DNA of 64,000 bases, taken from Laguncularia racemosa. Its lineage: Eukaryota > Streptophyta > Magnoliopsida > Myrtales > Combretaceae. The notes beneath the pieces were generated by a model. The model worked only from the letters and a program-made list of their open reading frames with translations, had not been told where the DNA came from and searched no databases. The position numbers and the translations under genes were made by a program. Below are positions 35,700 through 47,261 of this stretch, piece after piece (the stretch's first letter is position 1; every line of letters begins with the position of its first letter). Where the stretch lies: positions 1 through 64,000 of the forward strand of contig JBBMOL010000149.1 in NCBI GenBank assembly GCA_037954665.1. The letters run 5' to 3'.

Positions 35700-36346
35700 C
35701 TTTAAGAAATCGGGATATTAAATGTTTTAAGTGTTTGGGGACTAGGCATATAGCATCTCAATGTCCAAATCAAAGAGTGATGATCATGCGCGAAGGTGGG
35801 GAGATTGAAACTGATGATGATGGCTCTGATTGTGCTAGTGATACTATGCCACAGTTAGAAGATGCTAGTGATTGTGAATATGCTATAGAAGGCAGGTCAT
35901 TGGTCATTATGCGTTCCCTGAATGTGCGAGTTAAACAAAAAGAGAATGACAATGTGTAGCGAGACAATATTTTTCACACTCGATGCCATGTATAAGACAG
36001 GGTGTGTAGTTTGATCATAGATGGAGGTAGCTATGTTAATGTAACAAGTAACATACTTGTTGATAAATTAGGTTTGTCCACTCTAAAACATCCCAAGCCG
36101 TACAAGTTGCAATGGTTGAATGAATGTGGAGAAGTGAAAGTGAACAAGCAAGTCCATGTGATGTTTTCAATCGAGAAATATATGGATAAAGTCCTTTGTG
36201 ATGTTGTACCTATGCATGCTGGTCATCTTTTACCCGAAAGGCCTTGGCAACTTGATAGGAGAGCCATTCATGATGGGTACAAAAATCAGTACTCATTTGT
36301 GAAGGATGGAAGGAAAGTTACATTGATGCCAATGACACCAAGCTAG
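35700..36346 (+). pseudogene. E1 gag zinc knuckle and protease
   Basis: CFKCLGTRHIASQC (CX2CX4HX4C) at about 35722 is followed by an acidic stretch. A TAG at 35957-35959 sits exactly where fragment E6 has Gln (EQRENLFHT). The retropepsin motif LIIDGGSYVNV follows at about 36014, then KPYKLQWLNECGEVKV and RPWQLDRRAIHDG. A TAG at 36344-36346 sits where E4 has Gln (KQVYEDQL). The protease core itself is open. Confidence 0.8.
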
Positions 36347-36350
36347 GTGT

Positions 36351-36770
36351 ATGAGGATCAACTACAGTTTAAAAAAAAAAGCCATTTGTGAGGAAAGTGA
36401 GGTAGAAGCCGAGAAACAAAAGAAGAGGGAAAATGAAATTGAAAGAAATATGAGTGGTGAGAAGAGAGAAGGTAAAATCTCTAGGAGAGAAAAGCAAGAG
36501 TGCTCAGCTGTAGGTGAGGGAAAAGAGAAAAGAATGAGTTTCTTTGCAAAAGAACGAGAGATCAAGAGTGCACTTAAGGTTGGAAGACTAATGATTCTGT
36601 TTATATATAAGGAGGCCATTGATAGAGATCAGGACGCATCCAACATTCAGGAGCTAGTCAAAGCCAATGATCCGTTATAAGGTATTGGGGGTCCTATGAC
36701 ACGATTACGGACCAAGCGAATGAAAGAGGCATTGCAAGGATTGATTATGGAACTTCAGTAGCAAGAGGTG
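36351..36770 (+). pseudogene. E1 pol linker fused to polyprotein C-terminus
   Basis: After a frameshift at a 10-A run near 36370, a Lys/Glu-rich linker (EKQKKRENEIERN and similar) leads to LILFIYKEA, which resembles the 'MLLLVYKE' string normally placed just before RT. Within about 20 codons the frame reaches GGPMTRLRTKRMKEAL, the family's C-terminal motif. The RT-RNase H-integrase region, normally 1000 or so codons, is missing. TAA at 36678 and TAG near 36760 break the frame. Confidence 0.75.
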
Positions 36771-36888
36771 ATTCGACACATCTCTAACACAAGTCTTAAG
36801 CTCATGAATATCATATATCAAAGTGGGGACGAAGCGGTGGACATCAGCAATGGATAGACGACCTTCAGCAAAGGAAAGGCCGCAAGCC

Positions 36889-37348
36889 TGTCATCTAGGC
36901 CACCGGCCTAAAATTAGCCGGCCTTTAAAAAACAAATGTATGCTGGCAATAAAGGCCGCCGGCCTTGACATTTACACCGCTGGCCTTTCCCACCTGTAGA
37001 ACGTTGTTTTTGTCTTTTCATTTCAAAGTCGGCCCTGGATGTATTTAAGCCACCATCTTATAATTTATGACGATTTATAAACTCCTTTTAGGACATTTGA
37101 AAGGTCATTATTTATATGGTGAATGAAAATCATTAAGAGAATTCTCTCTTCCTTTGGTTCTTGCAATAGAACTACCTTAGGTTTCTTCATCTTAAACGCT
37201 TGGAGAAATTGATCTTGATAGCCTAGATTCTAATCGGCGGGTTTGATTGGGGTCTGGTTACACACAATACTTGATTCAATTTTGATTCTTGGGTTTTGAA
37301 TCCTCTATTGATCATTGAGTCTTAAATCAATATCTAGGGTTCGCGTCA
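36889..37348 (+). repeat. LTR between E1 and E1b
   Basis: It starts TGTCATC after a purine-rich AAAGGAAAGG, ends GGTTCGCGTCA, and is immediately followed by a PBS; about 460 bp. The first half carries GGCC-rich palindromes (GGCCACCGGCC, GGCCGCCGGCC). Because both a pol C-terminus precedes it and a PBS follows, it acts as a junction LTR in a tandem arrangement. Confidence 0.6.
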
Positions 37349-37350
37349 TT

Positions 37351-37634
37351 TGGTATCAAAGTCGAATTCATTGAATCGGGTAATTTCTATCCTTGTTCAT
37401 ATTTTATTTAAAATTGATTGTGTGAATTTTCTGTCGAAGTTAAAAAATAAAAAAAATTGTTCGTGAGATATAGTTTCGTCAATTCCATGTTTCTTGTGGT
37501 TACAAATTGTTTCTTTGATTTTCCCCATTGGCTAACCTTCAATTCGGCCAAAAATATATACTGGATTCATCATCTACGTCCGTTCGTTCTGCACGTACCC
37601 ACACTAGAGCAGTTTGCAATCTGTTTGGAGATGC
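37351..37634 (+). mobile_element. E1b: PBS and leader remnant left of E3
   Basis: TGGTATCAAAGT (37351-37362) is a degenerate initiator-Met PBS. A splice-donor-like CGG|GTAATT follows (GT at 37380), then words shared with the E5 leader (TTGTTCGTGAGATAT, CCCATTGGCTAACC). It stops at the E3 insertion and resumes at 54339. Confidence 0.6.
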
Positions 37635-37776
37635 TGATAGGGCCATTTTATACTTAATCTTTATAGTATAAATTGTGTTAATTCATTATTGATTTTATAG
37701 AAATCATAAGAAAATGGTACTTAATACTATTATGGTGATAAATCAGGTTAAATGGAGTCAAGGATGCTAATTCAAG
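37635..37776 (+). repeat. E3 5' LTR, first part
   Basis: Matches the first 142 bp of the 3' LTR (52925 onward) and stops at ...GCTAATTCAAG, where E2 begins. The last five bases (TCAAG) are one half of the E2 target duplication. Confidence 0.9.
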
Positions 37777-39510
37777 TGATGGGTGTCGAATCCAACAAAA
37801 ATAAAACCTAATCCTAGACAAATATATGATTTGCATATAGTGGTGAGTAGGGTCGAATCCACAGAGATTGGTTAAACTTATTTCTATTCAAGGAGAATAA
37901 AAGGGAAAAGAAAAATGGGGGGGGGGGGGGGGGGGGGGGGTTTGTTTATGAATCAAAATAAAGTAAAACAAGGTAAGAAAATCGGATATTAATAAAAGCC
38001 TAGCCAAAGGAATCAAGATAGTTTAATTCAAGGAATTGATCATCGATGCAAATGTTCTCTATTCTTAGTTCTAGATAAACTGGTTATGGTTATCAAGCTC
38101 TAACAACCTATCTCTCCTTACTTCCTCGATAACCTCAGACAAGCGCTTTGAATTATTTCTCTTATGATTAAACAACCCTAGACAAGCGCTTAGGATTTAA
38201 TCTATCAATAGCATTAAGATCTAGAGAGACCACCAATTCATGCCAGTAGATTATAAGATAACCTATTTAAACATGATCACACACCTCCATAACATGAATT
38301 CGATCATCTCTTTTATAACCAAACATGTTATTGCGTCACTAAGACTAGAACAATCAAACAATTACGGATTTGACGTGCTAGTTGACAATATATTAACTTG
38401 CTAATTGAGTAGAAGAGCTCTATTCATACCAATCAACAAAGATAATAATGACAAAACGATCAAAGATATATGAATACCTGAAAGAAAAGAATAGAATAAA
38501 TACAAGTCAATTAGACCTCACAATTCGTGGAGAATTAAACATCTATGACCCTTTGGCTAGAGAAGTAGCTTAGCTACACATGTTCATCAATAAAATGAAA
38601 AATAAAAATAAAAACATAATGAACCGTGTTGCCTGCTCTGCCTCCTCATTTCCTTCTTGTCTCCAAGGTGATTCCAGATTCAAAGATTCCCTAACCATCA
38701 AGGGTTAGCTCTATTTATATTATTAGATAGATAGCATGTGATCTTTTGCTAGCAAGATACGAAAATATCTTTCCTTTTCCAAGTAGATTTCGAGAAGTGA
38801 AGATTCGTCTGCCTGGCACGCCCCACCACATGGTTGTGGGTCAAGCCGTGCCATCCTCTGTGCATATTCTTCAAGTCTTCATCCGCACCCAGTGTGTACC
38901 ACGATTACACACATGGCAAGATTTCAAGCCGTGCCTTCATCTGTGCATAATCTACAAGTCTTCATACGTGTCCAGTGTGTACCACGATTAGACCCACGGC
39001 TAGATTTCAAGCCGTGCCTTCATCTGGTTGATGTTCCACACTTTCTTCTCCTTGGCACGTCTAGCTTCCACCACGGCTCCAAGCACGGTTTCTCCCACGG
39101 CTTCCACCACGGCCGTGCCCTAAGCCATGTCTCTCTCTGTTCAAAGTCCACCTTTCCGCCTTCTTGTCCAGTGAAGGGCACGGTTTGCGCCATGGCCGTG
39201 CCTCAAACCGCGCTTCTGATACACGGCCGTGTACTTCAACCGTGTATCTTCCTATTGATTCAAAACCAAGTACACGGCCGTGTACTTCAATTACACGCCC
39301 ATGTACTTCCCTCCGGCGGTGTAAATCCTTGTCTTTGAACCAAGTTGTAGATGACTTCTCTAATTTACTTGAATTGGCATCCTTGACTCCATTTAACCTG
39401 ATTTATCACGATGATAGAATTAAAGTACCATTTCCTTATGATTTCTATAAAATCAATAATAATTTAACACAATTTATACTATAAAGATTGAGTATAAAAT
39501 GGCTCTATCA
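37777..39510 (-). repeat. E2 3' LTR
   Basis: About 1734 bp, TGATGGGTG...CTCTATCA. A 24-G run lies at 37917-37940 (9 G in the other copy). CACGGCCGTG-type palindromes cluster at 38810-39310, and a minus-strand TATA box (ATATAAATAG) lies at 38711-38720. Reading frames across the palindrome cluster reflect the repeats and are not genes. Confidence 0.9.
37917..37940. repeat. 24-G homopolymer in the E2 3' LTR
   Basis: 24 consecutive G. The partner LTR has 9 G at 43351-43359. Length changed after insertion or is an assembly artefact. Confidence 0.9.
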
Positions 39511-39525
39511 AATTCCCCCACACTT
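39511..39525 (-). other. E2 polypurine tract
   Basis: On the element strand AAGTGTGGGGGAATT directly precedes the LTR start TGATAG. The same string precedes the E3 3' LTR at 52910-52924. Confidence 0.8.
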
Positions 39526-40891
39526 AAACTCTTGCTTGTCCTCAAGCAATTGCATCAAATCAATTGAGAAATCTGTCATAGATTATACAAACTTTCTTTT
39601 CATCATTCCAAGCATCTATTCATTTGTAATTCATGACTTGTAATTTAATGTCTACTACTTCAACCAAACTGGTTTCCTGTGATCAAATTACTATGGACAA
39701 AATTCAATAGCTAATCTAAACAAAACAAACTTTAATCCTCATGTTTAGCAAAAGAATTGTTATTCCAAAAGTAAATACTTAATCCACTAAGGAAAAACAC
39801 CCAATTAAACTTCATTGGATATTAGCAAACATATAATCCTTGCAACATAAAGTAAAAGCATATAGTATAAGCTCTTTGCTAGATATTCTCCCTTTTATAC
39901 ATCTTTGTTTTATTCAATGAATGTTCAGATTCATGTTCTTTTGATTTATTCAAGCATCTATTTTGACGGGTTTTTGCCCACTTCTTTTCATGAACTTTTG
40001 CCTTTTTCGCCCTTATCGTTATAGTGAGTTCATTGAGTCGGCAACATCCCGAGCTCATCACTCAAGTGACCGGGTTTTGAGATACCCCTACGGACTCTTC
40101 CTCACTCTAACATTCAAGTTTGAATACTTTTAACTCAATTAGTTGAATCATTGGAGTAATGGCTATGCTTGATTTTTTTTTTTTTCACTAAGTGTTATGA
40201 TTGCTTTACAAACAACTTCAAAGAGTATACAGTAGCTAATATAACCTAGAAGTAAACTTGTTTATTTTTCACTTAGGGACTCGACTTACTCTTAGACTTC
40301 CAATTCTAAAGCTAAATACAAGGTAAATTTGTTTCTTAAAGATTTCACTACTTAATTTTAACCATGTATTCTAATCACAGCAGTGGGTGAGTAAAGCATT
40401 TGAACAAGTCAATTTCACATTGTGTAGATGCTTATTATAACATTTAGTACAATCTCTAGATTTCATGATAAATTTGAAAAAATTTGGCTTAAAATTGCTT
40501 AAGGACAAACATTCAAAGTATGGATCAATTCTCTATTCTCTATAATTTATTATCCTCTCCCCCATACTTAGCTTGAACAGTGTCCTCACTGTTCCTAATT
40601 TAGCACAATTGAAAAGGAATTAACAACTCAAGGAACATTAGAGAATAAGAGAAAGGAAATACTGGTACTTCCCTGGTATTGGAGTTTTCCCCTTAAGCTC
40701 TGGAAAGTGTCATCTGATTATGTGTATCCTTGCTGCAGCTGATCCAAAGAGTTCAAAACTACACTAAAATCAAAACAAACTAAACTAAAACAAAACAAAA
40801 CTAAAACAAACCAAAACTAATGCAAAACAAAACTTTTTTTTTTTTTTACATGGGTTGCCTCCCATGAAGCGCCTTTCTTTAACGTCTTTGG
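39526..40891 (-). other. E2 3' non-coding region
   Basis: Long non-coding segment matching 51491-52909 of E3. It starts with a conserved sequence including AAAGACGTTAAAGAAAGGCG just after the coding region. It holds the 60-codon ORF at 39879-40061, described separately. Confidence 0.8.
39879..40061 (-). CDS. small ORF of 60 codons in the E2 3' region
   Basis: It encodes a Lys-rich peptide beginning MMSSGCCRLNELTITIRA. The E3 counterpart at 52373-52555 has the same length and differs at about two residues. It may be a real small protein of the family or just part of a conserved RNA segment; flanking non-coding sequence is also similar. I know of no match. Confidence 0.3.
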   Translation of the reverse strand: MMSSGCCRLNELTITIRAKKAKVHEKKWAKTRQNRCLNKSKEHESEHSLNKTKMYKRENI

Positions 40892-42256
40892 CTAGACGTT
40901 CCTGGCTAGATGTTCGGATAAGGATCTTGATTCCAGCCTTGGTGCCTGTAGTGATGGGTTAATAACATCCGTAACAAAAACAGGAGAGATATCGTTAGGA
41001 TGTTTCATGGCATCATAAATGTTAAATTTAATCACTTCACCATCAAATTCCATAGTGAGGGTGCCATCATTTACATTGATTTTCGTTTTAGAAGTCTTAA
41101 GGAATGGTCGCCTTAATAATATCAGTGATGAAGTATGAGAATCACTATCGTCCATGTCAAGCACATAAAAATCAGCAGGAAAAACCAACCCATTGACTTA
41201 AACTAAAACATCCTCTAGAACTCCCTCAGGATAAACATTGGACCTATCAGCAAGTTGAATAATAATATCTGTTTCCTTTAAAGGACCAACATTTAAACTT
41301 TGATAAACAGACAATGGCATGACATTGATAGAAGCTCCTAGATCACACATGGCTTTAGCGATTCCAAGATTACCTATTTTGCAAGGGATGGCGAACATAC
41401 CTGGATCCTTACATTTAGGTGGAAGCTTCTTCTGAATAATAGCTGAAACATTTTCACTCACACTAATCTTTTCATTGCCTTTCAGCTTCCTTTTGTTAGT
41501 GCACAAGTCCTTGAGGAATCTAGCATAGCGCGGTATTTGCTTAATTGCATCAAGTAAAGGAATATTTACCTCGACTTTGCGAAACGTTTCCAGAATCTCT
41601 TTTTCTTCCGCTTCATTCTTGGATTTCGCTAATCTGGAGGGGAAAGGAGGTGGTATCAATGTGACCTTCGATGGCTCAACTAGAGACTTGCTAATCTGGT
41701 CGCCCCGCTGGCTCGGAGTCGAAGTCTCTTTCTTGGTCTCTTCCTCAAGATTAGACGGATGTCCTTTCTTATTTGATCCCTGCAATTCTGTTCCACTTCT
41801 CAAGGTAATTGCATTAACGCTTTGCTTCGGGTTTGTAATAGTTTGAGAAGGTAACTTACCTTGAGTTTCTAACCTGTTTACGACTGAAGCCAGTTGGCTT
41901 ACCTGATTCTCCAAGTTTTGAATGCTTTGCTTTGTTTCCTCCTGAAATTGTTTGGTATTCACAGCTAGAGACTTAACAATATCCTCAAGAGACATACCTG
42001 AAGTGGAAGGAGCTTGGGGTACGTGGTGTGATGGCTTAAGCTGGAATTGTTGGACATGTTGAGGGTTATTGCCATATCGGAAGTTAGGATGATCCCTCCA
42101 TCCAGGATTGTAAGTATTCGAGTAGGGGTCATACTTCCTTTGTGGCTGTCCTGGGAATCCTCCTACAGCATTGGCATGTTCATGATTGTCATCTTGCAAT
42201 GTGGGGCACATGTCGATCGGATGATTAGGAGCAGCGCAAATTCCACAAGCCTTCAC
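40892..42256 (-). pseudogene. E2 gag C-terminus and protease, pol deleted
   Basis: ACGICAAPNHPIDMCPTL is the zinc-knuckle-like CX2C...HX4C string. A linker with ITLRSGTELQGSN follows, then the retropepsin region with AMCDLGASINVMPLSVY. A TAA at 41200-41198 splits DVLV and VNGLVFPADFYVLDM; E3 has CAA there. Further on LLRRPFLKTSKTKINV and MEFDGEVIKFNIYDAM match E3. After SLSEHL the frame drops into the 3' non-coding region and ends at 40892, so about 80 residues plus RT-RNase H-integrase present in E3 are lacking. Confidence 0.85.
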
Positions 42257-43159
42257 CTACTGCGTTTTCCCAAGAGCTAGCTGCTGCACAAGGGAGGTAA
42301 GATTAGAAATTTGATGTTCAAGGTTAGACACATTTACCTCATTTACCTTCCTTGAAGACGTATCATTCCTATACCCAAATTGTTGTGAATTGGCAGCCAT
42401 AATGGAGATCAATTCCCTAGCTTGACCAGGGGTTTTGTTTACTATGGCGCCTCCACTTACAGCATCCATCATCTTTCTTTCCATCGGAAGTAGGCCCTCG
42501 TAGAAGTATTGGATAAGGAGTTGTTTAGATATCCCATGTTGTGGGCAGCTTGCACACAATTGCTTGAACCTCTCCCAATACTCATGAAGCGTCTCGGTGT
42601 CCCTTTGTTTTATACCACAAATTTCTCTTCTTATACCAGCGGCTCTGGATGCGGGGAAGAATTTGTCCAAGAAGAGTCTTACCATATCTGTCCAAGTGGT
42701 GATAGAACCTGGAGGCAAATAAAACAACCAATCTTTAGCTTTAGTACTTAAAGAAAATGGAAAAGCACGTAGCTTGATTTGATCGTCGGTTATTCCTTGC
42801 GGCCTCATACTAGAACACACTATATGGAACTCTTTCAAATGCTTATGAGGATCTTCATTCTCAAGACCATGAAAGGTGGGTAGCAGATGTATTAACCCAG
42901 ATTTCAACTCGAATTCCACAGCTAGTTCGGGACAGTGAATGCAAAGTGGTTGTTGATTCACATCCGGTGCAGCTAACTCCCTTAAGGTTCTCTCGAGATT
43001 TGCCATGTCGTCCTCTTTTTCAGGATCAAGGGATGAATCAGACAAGTCCGATACTAAGTTCGGTCCAGGGGATGATCTAGCTTCTTATCGCAACCTATTT
43101 AGAGTCTTCTCAATCTCCGGATTATAAGTTAGTTCACCTGTTTGAGAAGAACGAGTCAT
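42257..43159 (-). pseudogene. E2 gag
   Basis: The start ATG is at 43159-43157 (MTRSSQTGELTYNPEIEKTL, as in E3). A TAA at 43087-43085 sits where E3 has CAA. The core reads RTLRELAAPDVNQQPLC, DPHKHLKEFHIVCSSMRP, AKDWLFYLPPGSITTW and FFPASRAAGIRREICGI, then HEYWERFKQLCASCPQHG. A TAG at 42259-42257 (E3 has CAG) closes it before the knuckle. Frame and sequence otherwise match E3 closely. Confidence 0.9.
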
Positions 43160-43187
43160 ACAAGAATAGAAATAAATTTGACACCAA

Positions 43188-43205
43188 TCCCCGGCAACGG
43201 CGCCA
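43188..43205 (-). other. E2 primer-binding site, tRNA-Asp
   Basis: On the element strand TGGCGCCGTTGCCGGGGA, a full 18-base match to the tRNA-Asp 3' end, five bases inside the 5' LTR. Confidence 0.9.
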
Positions 43206-43210
43206 AAATT

Positions 43211-44934
43211 TGATGGGTGTTGAATCCAACAAAAATAAAACCAAATCCTAGACAATTATATGATTTACATATAGTGGTGAGTAGGGTCGAATCCACAGAG
43301 ATTGGTTAAACTTATTTCTATTCAAGGAGAATAAAAGGGAAAAGAAAAATGGGGGGGGGTTTGTTTGTGAATCAAAATAAAGTAAAACAAGGTAAGAAAA
43401 TTGAATATTAATAAAAGCCTAGCCAAAGGAATCAAGATAGTTTAATTCAAGGAATTGATCATCGATGCAAATGTTCTCTATTCTTAGTTCTAGATAAACT
43501 GGTTATGGTTATTAACAAGCTCTAACAACCTATCTCTCCTTACTTCCCCGATAACCTTAGACAAGCGCTTTGAATTATTTCTCTTATTGATTAAACAACC
43601 CTAGACAAGCGCTTAGGATTTAATCTATCAATAGCATTAAGATCTAGAGAGACCACCAATTCATGCCAGTAGATTATAAGATAACCTATTTAAACATGAT
43701 CATACACCTCCATAACATGAATTCGATCATCTCTTTTATAACCAAACATGTTATTGCGTTACTAAGACTAGAACAATCAAACAATTATGGATTTGACGTG
43801 CCAGTTGACAATATATTAACTTGCTAATTGAGTAGAAGAGCTCTATTCATACCAATCAACAAAGATAAAAATGACAAAACGATCAGAAGATATATGAATA
43901 CCCGAAAGCAAAGAATAGAATAAATACAAGTCAATTAGACCTCACAATTCGTGGAGAATTAAACATCTATGACTCTTTGGCTAGAAAAGTAGCTTAGCTA
44001 CACATGTTCATCAATAAAATGAAAAATAAAAATAAAAACATAATGAACCGTGTTGCCTGCTCTGCTTCCTTGTTTCCTTCTTGTCTCCAAGGTGATTCCA
44101 GATTCAAAGATTCCCTAACCCTCAAGGGTTAGCTCTATTTATATTATTAAATGGATAGCATGTGATCTTTTGCTAGCAAGATACGAAAATATCTTTCCTT
44201 TTCCAAGTAGATTTCGAGAAGTGAAGATTCATCTGCCTGGCACACCCCACCACACGGCTGTGGGTCAAGCCGTGCCATCCTTTGTGCATATTCTTCAAGT
44301 CTTCATCCGCGCCCAGTGTGTACCACAGTTACACACACGGCAAGATTTCAAGTCGTGCCTTCATCTGTGCATAATCTACAAGTCTTCATCCGTGTCCAGT
44401 GTGTACCACGATTAGACCCACGGCTAGATTTCAAGCCGTGCCTTCATCTGGTTGATGTTCCACACTTTCTTCTCCTTGGCACGACTAGCTTCCACCACGA
44501 CTCCAAGCACGGTTTCTCCCACAGCTTCCACCACGGCCATGCCCTAAGCCGTGTCTCTCTCTGTTCAAAGTCCACATTTCTGCCTTCTTGTCCAGTGAGG
44601 GGTACGGTTTGCGCCATGGCTGTGCCTCAAATCGTGCTTCCGATACACGGCCGTGTACTTCAACCGTGTATCTTCCTATTGATTCAAAACCAAGTACACG
44701 GTCGTGTACTTCAATTACACTCCCATGTACTTCCCTTCGGTGGTGTAAATCCTTGTCTATGAACCAAGTTGTAGATGACTTCTCTAATTTACTTGAATTG
44801 GCATCCTTGACTCCATTTAACCTGATTTATCACGATGATAGAATTAAAGTACCATTTCCTTATGATTTCTATAAAATCAATAATAATTTAACACAATTTA
44901 TACTATAAAGATTGAGTATAAAATGGCTCTATCA
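43211..44934 (-). repeat. E2 5' LTR
   Basis: About 1724 bp, partner of 37777-39510 with a few percent differences. Its transcription direction is leftward, with TATA at 44135-44144. Its outer end abuts E3's own LTR, so the two LTRs stand head to head. Confidence 0.9.
44135..44144 (-). promoter_or_regulatory. TATA box of the E2 5' LTR
   Basis: ATATAAATAG on the element strand, conserved in the 3' LTR at 38711-38720, and similar to the TATAAATAG of E3. Confidence 0.6.
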
Positions 44935-44939
44935 TCAAG

Positions 44940-46190
44940 TAAATTAGAGAAGTCATCTACAACTTGGATCAAGACAAGGAGTTACACCACCAGAGGAAAG
45001 CACATGAGCAAGTATCTGTCCAGAAGAAGGCACGATTTAAAATCTAGTCGTGGGTGGAGCCGTGGTACACACTGGACACGGAAGATGATATGTGAATTAT
45101 GCATAGAGGAAGGCACGGCTTGACCCACGGTCGTGTGGTAGGGCGTGCCAGGCAGACGAAGATTCACTTCTAGAAATCTACTTGGAAAAGGAAAGATATT
45201 TTCGTATCTTGCTAGCAAAAGATCACATGCCATCCCTCTAACAATATAAATAGAACCAACCCTAAAGGATGGGGGCAACTTTTAATCTTTAATCTTTAAT
45301 CTTTGGATCTTGAAGAACCTTGGATCATCTTGGAGGCAGAGCAGGCAACCGGGTTTATCATGTTTCTACTTTTTATTTTCGTTTTGTTGATGAACATGAG
45401 TAGCTAAGCTACTTTTCTAGCCAAAGGGTCATAGATGTTTAATTCTCCACGAATTATGAGGTCTAATTGACTTGTATTTAATCTATTCCTTGTTTTCGGA
45501 TATTCATATATCTTCTGATCATTTTGTCATTATTATCTTTGTTGATTGGTTTGAATAGAGCTCTTCTACTCGATTAGCAAGTTAATATATTGTCAACTAG
45601 CACGTCAAAATCCGTAATTGTTTGATTGTTCTAGTCTCAGTGACACAATAACATGTTTGGTTATAAAATAGATGATTGAATTCATGTTATGGAGATATAT
45701 GATCATGTTTAAATAGGTTATCTTATAATCTACTGGCATGAATTGGTGGTCTCTCTAGTTTTTAATGCTATTGGTAGATTAAATCCTAAGCACTTGTCTG
45801 GGGTTGTCTAATCGATAAGAGAAATAATCAAAGAGCTTCTCTTGGTTATCGAGGAAGTATGGAGAGATAGGTTGTTAGAGCTTGTTAATAACCATAACCA
45901 GTTTATCTAGGAATAAGAATAGAAAACATTTGCATCGATGATCAATTCCTTGAATTAAACTATCTTGATTCCTTTGGCTAGGCTTTTATCAATATACGAT
46001 TATATTATCTTGCTTCGACTTTATTTTGATTTATAAACAAAACCCCCCCTCGTTTTCTTTTCATCTTTATGCCCTTTGAATAGAAATATCTTTAACCAAT
46101 CCCTGTGGATTCGACCTTACTCACCACTATATGCAAATCATATAATTGTCTAGGAGTAGGTTTTATTTTTGTTAGATTCGACACCCATCA
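44940..46190 (+). repeat. E3 5' LTR, second part
   Basis: Continues the E3 LTR after E2 (44935-44939 is the duplicated TCAAG). About 3% different from the 3' LTR over the region I compared (visual estimate). It ends CACCCATCA, followed by AATTT and the PBS. A CTTTAAT triple repeat lies at about 45285-45305 and a 7-C run at 46043-46049. Confidence 0.9.
45245..45253 (+). promoter_or_regulatory. TATA box of the E3 5' LTR
   Basis: TATAAATAG, also present in the 3' LTR at 53372-53380. Motif and position support it as the core promoter, now separated from the first 142 bp of U3 by the E2 insertion. Confidence 0.6.
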
Positions 46191-46195
46191 AATTT

Positions 46196-46213
46196 TGGCG
46201 CCGTTGCTGGGGA
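46196..46213 (+). other. E3 primer-binding site, tRNA-Asp
   Basis: TGGCGCCGTTGCTGGGGA, one mismatch to the E2 site, again a C-to-T change. Confidence 0.9.
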
Positions 46214-46241
46214 TTGGTGTCAAATTTATTTCTATTCTTGT

Positions 46242-47261
46242 ATGACTCGTTCTTCTCAGACAGGTGAACTAACTTATAATCCGGAGATTGAGAAGACTCT
46301 AAAGAGGCTGCGACAAGAAGCTAGATCATCCACTAGACTGAACTTAGCATCGGATTTATCTGATTCATCCCTTGATTCAGAAAAAGAAGACGATATGGCA
46401 AATCCCGAGAGAACCTTAAGGGAGTTGGCTGCGCCGGATGTGAATCAACAACCACTTTGTATTCACTACCCCGAACTAGCCGTGGAATTCGAGTTAAAAT
46501 TTGGGTTGATACATCTGCTATCCACCTTTCATGGTCTTGAGAATGAAGATCCTCATAAGCATTTGAAAGAGTTTCATATAGTGTGTTCTAGTATGAGGCC
46601 GCAAGGAATAACCGACGATCAAATCAAGCTACGCGCTTTTCCATTTTCTTTAAGTACTAAAGCTAAAGATTGGTTGTTTTATTTGCCTCCAGGTTCTATA
46701 ACCACATGGACTGATATGGTGAGACTCTTCTTGGATAAATTCTTCCCCGCTTCTAGAGCCGCTGGTATAAGAAGAGAAATTTGTGGTATCAAACATAGGG
46801 ACACCGAGACTCTTCATGAGTATTGGGAGAGGTTCAAGCAACTGTGTGCAAGCTGCCCACAACATGGGATATCTGAACAACTCCTCATCCAATATTTTTA
46901 CGAAGGCCTACTTTTGATGGAGAGGAAGATGATGGATGCTGCAAGTGGAGGCGCCATAGTAAACAAAACCCCTGGTCAAGCTAGGGAATTGATCTCCATT
47001 ATGGCTGCCAATTCACAACAATTTGGGTATAGGCATGATACATCTTCAAGGAAGGTAAATGAGGTAAGTGTTTCTAACCTTGAACATCAAATTTCTAACC
47101 TAACCTCCCTTATGCAGCAGCTAGCTCTTAGAAATACCCAGCAGGTGAAAGCTTGTGGAATTTGTGCTGCTCCTAATCATCCGACCGACATGTGCCCCAC
47201 ATTGCAAGATGACAACCATGAACACGCCAATGCTGTAGGCGAATTTCCAGGACAACCATAG
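46242..47261 (+). pseudogene. E3 gag
   Basis: 339 codons from the ATG at 46242, intact through the gag core (RTLRELAAPDVNQQPLC, DPHKHLKEFHIVCSSMRP, KDWLFYLPPGSITTW, FFPASRAAGIRREICGI) to the knuckle-like CGICAAPNHPTDMCPTL and EFPGQP. It ends at a TAG (47259-47261) where E2 has Gln (GQPQRKYDP). The same frame continues to the protease, so gag and pol were one polyprotein. Gag would package the RNA; the stop removes only a downstream part, so a gag product could still be made. Confidence 0.9.

Larger units (their letters stand above)
34121..36888 (+). mobile_element. E1: Ty3/Gypsy internal region lacking RT, RNase H and integrase
   Basis: Order: PBS, leader, gag, CCHC knuckle, protease, Lys/Glu-rich linker, then directly the polyprotein C-terminus (GGPMTRLRTKRMKEALQG). 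The linker normally runs into RT; here it jumps past integrase, so the enzymatic core is gone. Numerous stops and two frameshifts are present. The closest relatives in the window are E4 and E5. Confidence 0.75.
37777..44934 (-). mobile_element. E2: non-autonomous Athila-like element (gag + protease only)
   Basis: Complete outer structure: two LTRs (37777-39510 and 43211-44934), tRNA-Asp PBS, gag, protease domain, polypurine tract, and a perfect 5-bp target duplication TCAAG (37772-37776, 44935-44939). The internal region is only 3.7 kb: the frame runs from protease straight into the 3' non-coding region, so RT, RNase H and integrase are deleted. This is the layout called TR-GAG in plants. Three stop codons interrupt gag-protease, each where E3 has Gln. 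Confidence 0.9.

Noticed and set aside
38746..39484. ORFs of 81-148 codons in the E2 LTR, repeated at 44170-44908
   Set aside because: They are LTR sequence with palindromic CACGG words. The repetition follows from the LTR pair, and the promoter/terminator position argues against coding.
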